Positions 46,746 to 57,873 of a stretch of DNA of 64,000 nt are shown here, piece after piece (the stretch's first letter is position 1; every line of letters begins with the position of its first letter). This stretch comes from Avena insularis (Eukaryota; Streptophyta; Magnoliopsida; Poales; Poaceae). The notes below the pieces were generated by a model. The model was not told the DNA's origin and made no database searches. It saw nothing but the letters and a program-made list of their open reading frames with translations. The translations under genes were made by a program, and so were the position numbers. The stretch is from contig CM042693.1 of the NCBI GenBank assembly GCA_023614405.1, positions 339,495,527 to 339,559,526 on the forward strand. Reading direction: 5' to 3'.

Positions 46746-48309
46746 TTAAAGATAAACTTAAAGAAGATACCTAAGATCAACTTATTTAAAATACTAAGGG
46801 TTTCACTTTGGGAATTATAAAATTGCATAGCATTATTTATGCATAATGGCATCTTGCTTCTTTAAACATTAGTCCTTACCGGACCAATGATGATGATTTC
46901 AGATATTGGATCTTCTATTATCTCGAAGACCGTGAGTGCATAATATTGCAATCACAAAAGGCAAGTTCACACTTGCTCATGTCCTTTGATTATTTTCTGT
47001 AAAGTATTTTACAAATCCAGTGTTGTCATCACCTGCATTTGAAAAAGTTCAGAAAACACTATTTTCATAATAATATGATTATAGGTTATTTACCATGAGG
47101 TAAAAACCTTCTATAGAAGTTCTGGTGGTAAAGGAACATATTATCTAGGACTTAATAACCAATGTCGCCAGTGATTCTCGCGCCGTATATTACGCGTTAA
47201 CCATGAGATTTGGAATGGGACGGAGAAGTCAGCTGGATCGGCTCCCTTTCGCATGCATTGGACACTGTTCTAGGCATTTGTAAGTTGCAGATCGTGGGTA
47301 TAGCCGTTTTATACGGGGGACTACTGTGGATCTGGGCTTACAAAAGACAGATTACTATTGTTAATGGTTGTTGTGTGTATCCAACTAAGGTATAGCCGTT
47401 TTATACGGGGAAAAGTCTACCTTGAGTTTGTACATCCAACAATTGTGGTGTATGCGGGGTCGCGGAGAAGGACAGTGATTGTCTTGGATCTTAGTCTGGG
47501 CCTCATACCAAGGAAGTGTGAACGAGCCTATAACTCGGATGTGCAAAAAAGCTAAGATCTCTCATGGGTAAAGTGACACACCTCTGCAGAGTGTAAGAAC
47601 TATAACTTGTTACTCCCTGTTCCGGGAAGGAGCTGTGAACGCTGCGGGAAAGGAACTCCATGAAAGTTCTGGTAAACCCGTGAAGGCTGATGGACATAGC
47701 TTTTCAGAATAAAAGCAACCTCTAAAGAAATGTTTACAAAAACTTGCATTGCCTACGACCTATGGTCTGTGGCTGTAGATAGTGCATCAAACACTTCTCT
47801 TTAGTGAACTTGCTGAGTACGCTCGTACTCAACATATCTTCTTAACCCTTGCTAGATCTCGGAGAAACCAATGACGTTTCTAGGAAATAAGTCACTTGAA
47901 GAGTTGAAGATATCTAAGGAAGATCAACGGAGTCGAAGACCTTACCGGGATCTATCGAAGACAAGCTGAAGCATAGAATATAAATAAAACTCCTAGAATC
48001 TAGAACCTACTTCTGTAGAACAATACTATAGTAGTACTTTCAAGCCTTATACATATATTAATAGTAGTAATTCTAAAGTAACTCCGAGTGGATCTTTCTG
48101 GTTCTTTCTGTATAATATTCCTCACTGTTCGAGGAAGCTCTCTGGATCTTTTGTAATATGCTATATGTAATATAAAGTGTTGTCTTGGACCCGCGATGTT
48201 TCTGTTGTACCACTCTGAGGGATATAATGCGGATGGAACGGTGTTCCATTGGTGTTATATCAACGACTATAGTGTACTACACCATGCGGTGGTATGCTGG
48301 GTCACCGCA
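46746..48309 (+). repeat. 5' LTR of the gag-only gypsy (5'-truncated)
   Basis: Alignable with 51528-53097 nearly throughout, with scattered substitutions. Small frames such as 47358-47555 recur in the right LTR (52146-52343) and are not genes. Confidence 0.8.
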
Positions 48310-48311
48310 GT

Positions 48312-48323
48312 TGGTATCAGAGC
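48312..48323 (+). other. Primer-binding site (initiator tRNA-Met)
   Basis: TGGTATCAGAGC lies two bases after the LTR end CACCGCA. Confidence 0.88.
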
Positions 48324-49453
48324 ATATGCTTTGACCTTAGGTTGGAAACCTAGTAAATGGGTAGAACTTGTAGGTTGGATAGTGACTTTAGGAATCCATC
48401 TTATCTACACTATATTTCCTTATACAAGTGATGGATATTCACTCGAGAATAACCTTGTCACACCTTATTGAAGTTCTTAGGTTACTTATTTTCTTATTAG
48501 TGATACTTATCTACTATTTAATTTAGGAAGTACCTATCCAGTATTTCGTAAGTAGACAATATATCTTCTACTAGACTATTCTATACTATAACTAAACTAG
48601 AGTAGTATATCACCAAGTCAGAGTCCCTCATTAGGGAGTAGTTAATCATGGTGTTATCTTAGTAAGACAAGCCATGAAATGAAGTAAAACCTTGTTATTA
48701 TCTTTATACTAGTGTTAAATACCAGAGGAGTACGCCCCAAAACCATAAACAACATGTTATTGTAGGGGAAGTAACTAATGTTTTGTTTAATTAAAAGCTA
48801 TTATATGAAGAATAGAATCTTATCAAGAGTAACAAATAGGGTTATGCTTATCTAACCCCATGTAATATGCCAAATCTATAGTGGCATGAATGAACAGATA
48901 GTATTTTTATAGTACAAGTAGATCTATATAGGTTAGGAAACTAGTTAAAACTTGGGAATTATTCGTTGTTATAATAAATGTGCTTAGGAAAGTAAAGATT
49001 AGAAACAAAGGGTAGAAATGTGAGGATGATGTTTAGTATGTAACTCTAAGGATAATTAAGTTATAACCAGTTATAGAGTGTATTAGTCAACTATCTCTAG
49101 AGTCGGATCAAATTTTACCAAAAGTTATCCCTTTGCAAATGGGAAAATGGTGTAATTTCAGAGACAAAGAACATTAAGAGTTGTACAAATAGGTATATAA
49201 TGATAGAAGTCCATAAACTATGTGTATCAAAAATTGTAGTGTATAACATCAAAGCCTAAGTACAAGAGATGTTTTACTCGAAGTACTATTTCTACAGGCT
49301 TTTGATGTATGTTTGCTAGAGGTAATATTTGGATTTGTTGGATTTTATTGTATTTTATTGTGTGACTAGGTCTGTGCATGAAGTTTGAACTTTATGGGCA
49401 TATGCATGATGTTTCATGGAGTCCTTACTTGATGTACAGGTCTAGAAAGGAAA

Positions 49454-50806
49454 ATGGGTTCGCATGAGGGAGAGGCGATTTATCACTTTAATATTGGGAA
49501 GATGAAGGCTCATGAGATGTTGGTGATACAACAAAAAGAGGCTAACCAGGCCATTCTGAAGGAAGGATCAAATCAGAAGCCATATTTAACCACCAAAGAG
49601 GAGGTTCTTCATTATATGAGGAGTATTGAAAAAGGAAGAAAGGTTGAAACAGAGAGGCAGAACCAGTCCTATCAGGAGACATTAAAGGTTAAGCAAGAGA
49701 AGCAATTCAAGGAATTACATCCTAGGGCTAAACTGGTGGAATTCTTAGAAACCAAACCCTGGAGTTTTTCTATGGTTGAAGAACCTATGGAGGCGGAGAA
49801 TTGTTTAATGGATACATACCGTAATCTTAAAAGTGTGGGATGCAAGGATGAAGAGAAGGTGCGCTATGCAACTTATATATTGACCGGAACCGCAACCACG
49901 TGTTGGGAGAAGTCCAAGTTCGTGATCCCGGAAGGAGGAATCAATACCTGGGCTAAGTTCAAAAAGAAATTTCGAGAAGAATTTGTTCATCAGAACAATG
50001 GGAATAGGAAGGATAACGAAGCTTTAGAGAAAATGAATCTTCCAGTCCTGAAACATGTACGAGAGTTTAACCGTTTATCCAAGTACATTAGTGAGAAAGT
50101 AAACAAGGAGGCAAAATGACAAAAGAAGTTCATGAAAGGACTACAAGCAGTTATGAAGATGCAGCTCAGAATTGTGCGTGCAAAGGAGTTCCAGGAATTG
50201 GTGGATAGTGCACATATATCAGGAGATGATGAGATTGATGCACCTGAAGGAAAGAAAAAGAGAATTCAAAAACAGACCACAACAGGTCAGGCCCAAGGAC
50301 ATAGGACAAAGAATTATCCGGATCCACATATGACATACAAAACAGAGAAGATATGTCACAACTGTGGAATTCGGGGCCACGTTTTGAAGGAGTGTCCAAA
50401 ATCTAAGATAGTATGTTACCAATGTGGAGAACCAGGACACATGAAAAGGAACTGCTTAAAACCGCAGTTAACGCATGGATTGACAGCAGGAGTAATAGAA
50501 CCAATAATGGGGTTATCATCTAATCAAAATGTTCAGCCTAATCTAGTCAGAGAAAGGAATGTATGAGCATTTCAGGGGAAATGTAGCAAGTGTGGAATCC
50601 TAGGACACAAGAAATCATGTTGTCCGGAACATCAGGAGGTTTATGGAACATCAGTGGCAGGATACACAACATCTACCAAATCACCATCAAAGGAGGGTGT
50701 AGGTGAAGAAGGTACATCTTCAGGAAAAAGGAAGTATGAAACCCTAAATGAAGTCAATAACAGCAATAACCACAACAAAGCAAGTGGTAAGTCAAGACAT
50801 TATTAA
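49454..50806 (+). pseudogene. Gypsy gag with two in-frame stop codons
   Basis: One reading frame from ATG 49454 to TAA 50804-50806 (about 450 codons) is interrupted by TGA at 50117-50119 and TGA at 50564-50566. Residues about 90-200 match the Retrotrans_gag core (PF03732): an EPMEAENCLMDTYRNL helix, a KVRYATYILTGTATTCWE block and INTWAKFKKKFREEF. After the first stop come two canonical knuckles, CHNCGIRGHVLKEC and CYQCGEPGHMKRNC. After the second stop there is a third, CSKCGILGHKKSCC. Gag would form the particle and bind genomic RNA. TGA can arise from CGA by a single C-to-T change, common in methylated plant repeats. A Lys/Glu-rich N terminus precedes the gag core. No protease or reverse transcriptase follows. 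Confidence 0.72.
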
Positions 50807-51366
50807 TGATATAAATTACCATATACATGCATTTAAGGAGTTGGAGATTTTGCACCACTATTTTCCAAAAATGTGGGTGTACCATCTGTTCCTCATAAGA
50901 CCATTAGAAAATCTCAAGGGGGAGAGTGAATAATGAAGCATCAGAAGTTGAGATCCGGAGTAAAGTTTAGGGAAAGCCAAAACATTCTTAAAAAGTAAGC
51001 CATAAGGACTAAGTGTACCATAAATAGAATAATATTGGAGTCAAGTTATATTTGGCCAAAGTATAAACCAGAATCTTACCTTAAGGAAATTTTCTAAAAA
51101 CTTAGACACTTCTTGAATAGATGTACTAATCTGAAAACACTCAAGAGAATCTGACCAGGGCAGAAGTGCTAGATTCAAAAGAAGTTTATACATCAAATGG
51201 GATTAGAAGTTGGTTCATTTCAAATCAGAAGAGGATCCACGGAAAAGCTTAAATGAAGATATAACAATTATATTCCTCCCGGATTTAAAAGAGACACCAG
51301 GATCTGAAGAAGTCAATCTTATCTTCCGAAACGTAAGAGAGTGCGAACTTCGAGGACAAAGTTTAT

Positions 51367-51381
51367 TTTAAGGGGGGAGTC
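51367..51381 (+). other. Polypurine tract of the gag-only gypsy
   Basis: TTTAAGGGGGGAGTC lies directly before the LTR start at 51382. Confidence 0.75.
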
Positions 51382-53097
51382 TGTAACATCCCAGGATTAG
51401 CACCTAGAAATAGAGAGGACACAGGTTTTTGCATTGCATTCATGCATAAGAAAATCCGGAGAATTTTCGCGCAAAACTAAAAGAGCTACAGAGGGATCGG
51501 GATCTCTCTTGTAATGAAGGAGATACCTTAAAGATAAACCCAATCTTAAAGAAGATACCTAAGATCAACTTATTCAAAATACTAAGGGTTTCACTTTGGG
51601 AATTATAAAATTGCATAGCATTATTTATGCATAATGGCATCTTGCTTCTTTAAACATTAGTCCTTACCATACCAATGATGATGATTTCAGATATTGGATC
51701 TTCTATTACCTCGAACACCGTGAGTGCATAATGTTGCAATCACAAAAGGCAAGTTCACACTTGCTCATGTCCTTTGATCATTTTCTGTAAAGTATTTTAT
51801 AAATCCAGTGTTGTCATCACCTGCATTTCAAAAAGTTCAGAAAACACTATTTTCATCATAATATGATTATAGGTTATTTACCATGAGGTAAAAACCTTCT
51901 ATAGAAGTTCCGGTGGTAAAGGAACATATTATCTAGGACTTAACAACCAATGTCGCTAGTGATTCTTGCGCCGTATATTACGCGTTAAACATGAGATTTG
52001 GAATGGGACGGAGAAGTCAGCTGGATCGGCTCCCTTTCGCATGCATTGGACACTGTTCTGGGCATTTGTAAGTTGTAGATCGTGGGTATAGCCGTTTTAT
52101 ACGGGGGTCTACCATGGATCTGGGCTTACAGAAGACAGATTACTAGTGTTAATGGTTGTTGTGTGTATCCAACTAAGATATAGCCGTTTTATACGGGGAA
52201 AAGTCTACCTTGAGTTTGGACATCCAACAATTGTGGTGTATGCGGGGTCGCGGAGAAGGACATTGATTGGCTTGGATCTTAGTATGGGCCTCATACCAAG
52301 GAAGTGTGAACGAGCCTATAACTCGGATGTGCAAAAAAGCTAAGATCTCTCATGGGTAAAGTGACGCACCTCTGCAGAGTGTAAGAACTATAACTTGTTA
52401 CTCCCTGTTCCGGGAAGGAGCTGTGAACGCTGCGGGAAAGGAACTCCATGAAAGTTCTGGTAAACCCGTGAAGGCTGATGGACATAGCTTTTCAGAATGA
52501 AAGAAACCTCTGAAGAAATGTTTACAAAAACTTGCATTGCCTACGACCTATGGTCTGTGGCTGTAGATAGTGCATCAAACACTTCTCTTTAGTGAACTTG
52601 CTGAGTACGCTCGTACTCAACGTATATTCTTAACCCTTGCTAGATCTCGGAGAAACCAATGACGTTTCCAGGAAATAAGTCACTTGAAGAGTTGAAGATA
52701 TCTAAGCAAGATCAACGGAGTCGAAGACCTTACCGGAATCTATCGAAGACAAGCTGAATCATAGAATATAAATAAAACTCCTAGAATCTATAACCTACTT
52801 CTGTAGAACAATATTATAGTAGTACTCTCAAGCCTTATACATATATTAATAGTAGTACTTCTAAAGTAACTCCGAGTGGATCTTTCTGATTCTTTCTGTA
52901 TAATATTCCTCACTGTTCGAGGAAGCTCTCTGGATCTTCTGTAATATGCTATATGTAATATAAAGTGTTGTCTTGGATCCGTGATGTTTATGTTGTACCA
53001 CTCTGAGGGATATAATGTGGATGGAACGGTGTTCCATTGGTGTTATATCAACGACTATAGTGTACTACACCATGCAGTGGTATGCTGGGTCACCGCA
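51382..53097 (+). repeat. 3' LTR of the gag-only gypsy
   Basis: Complete LTR beginning TGTAACATCCCAGG and ending GGGTCACCGCA. The start resembles the other TGT(A/C)ACATCCC LTRs of the window, but the body is unrelated in length and content. Confidence 0.85.
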
Positions 53098-53235
53098 ATG
53101 TGTTCCTTCTTCCAAAGAATGGTTGTTTTCGCTTGAGTTGAGTTTCCCCTTCACATGTAGCATGGTCAAGCTGTGCTTCCTCATATTCCTTCACAACCTC
53201 ATCCACGCCGACAATAGCATAGCCATCTGGAATCG
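53098..53235 (-). pseudogene. Fragment of a CACTA second-gene protein
   Basis: The minus strand has an open frame through the whole 138-bp gap. It contains DGYAIVGVDEVV, EYEEAQLDHATCEGE and a following basic segment. This pattern resembles the C-terminal part of proteins encoded beside TnpD-type transposases in grass CACTA elements (Transposase_24-like). It is bounded on both sides by later insertions, so only this scrap remains. The assignment is by recognition only. Confidence 0.4.
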
Positions 53236-53665
53236 CACTACTAGGAAAACGGCTATAGGTAATCAGCACATCCGTGGCTCACATGGTTGAAGTGCCCCAC
53301 GGCTAAAACAGGCATGGATCACCTGTGGGCACTGTCCTACTAGTAACTAGAACAACCGTGACGCACATGACCATAGTGCGCCACAGATATGTGTGGGCCA
53401 GGGCCCTGTTGGCCGCACGCCAAACATCTGTAGCGCACATAGGTCAGGTGCGCTACGGATGTTAGTGCCAACTGTGACGCATATGGTGGGGGTGCGCTAC
53501 GCCCCTCCCCCCCCTCTGCTGTGAAACGGCCAGACACATCCGTGGCGCACTACGGCATGTGCGCCACGGATGTTACTACTCCCTGAGGCGCACTGGGGCA
53601 TGTGGGACACGGATGTTTCTCCTTCCTGTGGCGCACTAGGGCCGTGTGCGCCACGGATGTGTCGA
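53236..53665 (+). repeat. CACTA terminal and subterminal repeats
   Basis: After the TIR there are about eight copies of a short element in alternating orientation, such as GTGACGCAC, GTGCGCCAC, GTAGCGCAC and GTGCGCTAC. They are spaced about 20-60 bp, for example around 53350, 53385, 53432, 53450, 53545 and 53565. Such sites bind the element's own TnpA-like protein. Confidence 0.8.
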
Positions 53666-53928
53666 TTTTTTTACAGCACTTTATGTGCACATGTGTGACC
53701 ACATCCACCACCCCACACTTCACTTTCCCCTTCTTCTTCCTCCTTAGATCAAGTCGGGATCTTCTCCTTCCCTCCTCAATTTCTCCACCCATTCACCATT
53801 TTTAGCATGTAGAACTTGCCTTGGATGTTACATAAGTAATAGAGGAAGGTCCCCGGTCTCTCATCTCCTTCTCCGGTCTCGCGCGCACCTCTTCTTTACA
53901 TCTTTCTCGCAATCGGTCTCTCATCTCG

Positions 53929-54259
53929 GTAAGTTGTCCATGTAAGGATGTGTTCATGTGTATATGGATGATGTGCTCATATGTATGTAGATGATCGATG
54001 TTCATGATGTGTGTATGGAGAGGATAATGATATGTTCATGTGTGTATGGATCGGTCTCTCTCTCTTGTGTTTGTATGTGAACAAGTTGCCATTTGTTTTG
54101 CCAAAATGTTGATTCATTTCCATTTTGGCAAGACTTTGACATTTCGCAAAGGTCCTAATTTTAGGATAGGTCATGCCGAAATTTTCTATCGACCATTGCA
54201 TGCATGCATTCATTATGTGGTTCTAATAGACTTCAAATTGTATCGTGTACACCGTGCAG
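53929..54259 (+). other. 5' intron of the CACTA transposase gene
   Basis: Donor CGGTAAGTTG (GT at 53929) and acceptor CCGTGCAG (AG ending 54259), seven bases before the ATG at 54266. It contains a segment (54096-54190) similar to the intron of the second gene. Confidence 0.55.
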
Positions 54260-54265
54260 GCAAAA

Positions 54266-57200
54266 ATGGTCCGCATAATGAGCGAAGGCATTGTGGCTAG
54301 ATTTTTGAAATGTGCGACGGCCGACATGATACGAAATAACAAGACAGATATAAGATGTCCGTGCAGAAGATGCAAACTCAACTGGGTGATCGACCCAGAT
54401 TCCGGGAATCTGCAGGCGCACCTGCTCCGCCATGGTTTCATGGATGGATACACTCGTTGGATAAGCGATGACGTAGACGATGGAGACGGTGAAGGTGGCC
54501 AACATGACGATGATCATCATCACGGCGAGAACGGGCGAGACAATGAAGAGTCTCCTGGAGATGGTGAAGGTGCGGAAGCAGACCGGGATGATGATGATCT
54601 AGATGTCGGAGGAGCAGACGACGATGGAACAACGTCAGGCTAGGTGCGGGACCCTTATGTGCAAGAGCTGCTTCTCAAGCAGACGAGTAACACCAGGGCT
54701 GCCGCTAGAGAGAAAGCCAAGCTTGCGCAACTTGAGAAAGACGCGGTTACTCCATTGTATGAAGGATGCAGGCCCGATGATACCCGGTTGAATGTAACGC
54801 TCAAGGCTATGGAGATGAAGGCAAAACACAAATTGAGCGACGCAAGCTTCGACGATATGATGGCATTCTGGCACGATCGTCTCCCGGAGGGGAACACATG
54901 TCCAACTAGTATCGAGGACGCCAAGAAAATCGTCTGTCCTCTCGATCTACCGCACGTTAGATATCACGTATGCATCAACGATTGCATCATTTATCGGGGC
55001 GAGGACGCGGAGAAAACCACATGTCCGGTGTGCGGCGTGAGTCGATACAAGAAAGGGAAGAAAGCACCTCGAAAAGTGGTATGGTACTTTCCTATCACTC
55101 CTCGTCTGCAGCGCTATTTCATGGACCCTAAGGAAGCGAAGCTCATGTGATGGCATGCGGAAAGGAAGAAGCCAGGAGATGATGATGATGACCCCGAAAA
55201 GGATGAGCTGCTGACGCACCCTTCAGATGCTATCCAGTGGAAAGCATTGGACCTCGAATTCCCAGAATTCGGTGGAGATTCGAGGAACATCAGGCTTGGT
55301 GCAAGCACCGATGGACTCAATTCGTTCAGTAGCCAGAGCAGCACGCACAACACTTGGCCCGTGTTTGTATGGATGTACAACCTCCCTCCATGGTTGTGCA
55401 TGAAGAAGAAGTACATACAAATGAGTATGCTAATTCAAGGGCCGAAACAACCTGGTACCGACATCAATCTGTATCTCGGGCTGTTGAAAGAGGAGCTAGC
55501 CACGTTATGGGAATCTAGAGCCAATACTTACGACGCCGTTGCACAAGATTATTTCACTATGAGAGCCGCGTTTGTCTCTACGGTGCAAGACGATCCAGGT
55601 TGCGGGTATTTCTTGGGGTAGGTTATCCAAGGATTCTGCGATGCGTTAGGTGCATGGATAACACAAGCTATCTCCAACTAGAGAAAGATCCAGGTCATCG
55701 AAAACCGTGTTCATGGCGCACCGGAGGTGGCTCGGCAAGATTGATCCATGGAGAAAACGTGGAGACCTGTTCGATGGCAAATCGAGACCCGAGGAATCCA
55801 GAGCGTAGGAGCAGCGAAGAAGTGGAAGAGTTGCTGAAAACTAGAAAATTGTCCTAAGCCCGGAAAGAAGCGAAAGAGGCAGAACAAGACAAGCCGATGA
55901 AGGTATGGAAAACAAGGTCGCTTTACGGGAGTTGCCATACTGGAAGTTTCTCCGCCGCCTCATAGCCTCGACATCATGCATATCACGAAAAACGTGCGAG
56001 TCTGGTCGCCACCATAATCAACATGCCAGATAGGACGAAAGATGGTCCGAAAGCAAGGCACGACCTGATATGCTTGGGTATACGGAAGTAGCTTCACGTA
56101 GGATTCAATACTCATGATGATAAGGAAGATGACGATTATCATGAGTCGTAGAAGACACAAGGTCGGAAGGGTAAAAAGTTCAAGAAGAACGAATATTACT
56201 GCCCTCCTTCTTGCTTCACTCTAAGCCAGGATGAGATCAAACAGTTTTTCAAGTGCCTTCTAGGAGTCAAATTTCCTTACGGCTACGCGGGTAAGATAAG
56301 CAGATACCTAGACGAGGCGAAGCAGAGGTTCAGTGGCATGAAGTCTCACGACTGTGCTGTGCTAATGACGCAGGTACTTCCGGTCGCACTAAGAGGGATA
56401 ATGGACGAGCACGTCCGTGAAACGTTATTTGGCCTATGCAAGTTTTTCGACGTCATCTCTAGGAAGTCGATTGGCGTGAATCAGCTCGGGAGGCTACAGG
56501 AGGAGATCGTGGTGATACTATGTGAGCTTGAGGTCTACTTCCCACCTGCATTATTCGACATTATGGTGCATCTGCTGGTCCATGTCGTGGAGGACATCGT
56601 ACAACTCGGGCCGATGTTCCTCCGCAGCATGATGGCGTTCGAAAGGATGAACGGACACATCAAAGGATACGTTCGCAACAGGTCCCGGCCCAGATGGAAG
56701 CATAGCCAAGGGCTTTCGTCAAGAGTGCATCTCTTCGCACGAATTATCTAGACATCGAGAACCACAGCGTCTTCCCGCCAACAGCACCTTGGCAAGCTCG
56801 ACGGATCTGGTCACCGAGAGGGTCGTCGACATCGCATGCGACTTTGATCGAGCAAACCTCGTCGGCCACAGCATTTAGAACTGGTCGATCCTTGGGTAGC
56901 ACAAAAGGTTAATCGAGAAGAAGTACGAAGGACCGGGGCATACAGAGGACGCAGGGAGAAATAATCAAAGAGCACAACTCAGATTTCACGCGTTGGTTTA
57001 GGCAGACGCTCCTTGATAATCCCCCACGATCGCATTCTTCTAACACGGAAAAGATCATATTCACCTTGTCGCAGGGACCGATGCAAAACCTGGTGACCTA
57101 TTAGGCGTATGATATCAACGGCTACACATTCTACACGGAGGAAAAGGACAACAAGTGTGATTATCAGAACTCAGGCGTAACATCAGAATTCTACACCGAT

Positions 57201-57698
57201 GACAACGTGAAGGAAAGATTCTACGGAAGAATCGAGGAGATCTGGGAGCTCGACTATCGTGGAGAAAAGGTGCCGATGTTCCGTGTCGATGGGCAAAGAG
57301 CCGAAGAGAAGACCGGTATTTCACAACCATGGTTATACCCGCAGCCAAATCCAAGGCCACGGCAAACGTGGCGCAAAAATGAACCGTGGGTACTGGCTAC
57401 CAAAGTGGACCAATGTTTTTTCATTACCGACCCGACAAAGCCTAGCCGTGTTGTCGTGAGGAGAGGAAAAAGAAACATCATCGGAATGGATGGAGTCACC
57501 AACGAGCAAGACTTCGACCAGTACGGCGATCCAAAGATTGAAGATGACGACGACTACGATGCAGCAACATACATCACAAGAAGAAAAAGGACAACCCTAC
57601 TCAAAAAAGGTAGCCCGTTCGAAAGAAGAAACATTAAAGTGCCGGGGCTAAATTATTCAACCGCGACAAAGAAGGGAAAAAAGATTGTAAAACGCTAG
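54266..57698 (+). pseudogene. CACTA TnpD-type transposase, decayed
   Basis: Domains are in order. There is an N-terminal transposase-associated zinc segment (CPCRRCKLNW...HLLRHGFMDGYTRW, about 54355-54460) and an acidic linker. The Transposase_21 (tnp2) core, about 54940-56100, includes CPVCGVSRYKKG and NLPPWLCMKKKY. A DUF4218-like part, about 56170-56750, includes YYCPPSCFTLSQDEIKQFFK and MKSHDC. A DUF4216-like C terminus spans about 57110-57698. The frame starting at 54266 contains TAG 54641, TGA 55148 and TAG 55619. After that, several frameshifts and a further stop near 56150 break the reading frame. The enzyme would bind the CACTA ends and cut and paste the element, but this copy cannot be functional. 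At 55148 the usual codon in relatives is Arg, consistent with CGA-to-TGA decay. ATG 54266 was chosen because it follows the intron acceptor. Confidence 0.8.
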
Positions 57699-57873
57699 CT
57701 CAAAAAATATTGTAAAACGCGTGGTCGAAAAAGATTGTAATATTCATGGACAAATTATTATGAAATTTAGTTATACTTTGAATCATATTTGTAACACTTT
57801 TATGACATATATTATCACTTTTGGGCATTTTTGGAATATTTAAAAGTATTTTAAAAACAAAACAAAACTTGTA

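Larger units (their letters stand above)
46746..53097 (+). mobile_element. Gag-only gypsy retrotransposon, 5' LTR truncated
   Basis: The right LTR is 51382-53097 (1716 bp, TGTAACATCCC...CACCGCA). The left LTR survives from 46746 to 48309 and lacks the first 146 bp, so its TSD cannot be tested. A primer-binding site follows at 48312-48323 and a polypurine tract precedes the right LTR. The internal region (3.07 kb) encodes a gag with zinc knuckles but no pol. A short stretch before the polypurine tract (near 51350) resembles the usual end of gypsy pol reading frames. It was thus created by internal deletion. Confidence 0.82.
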
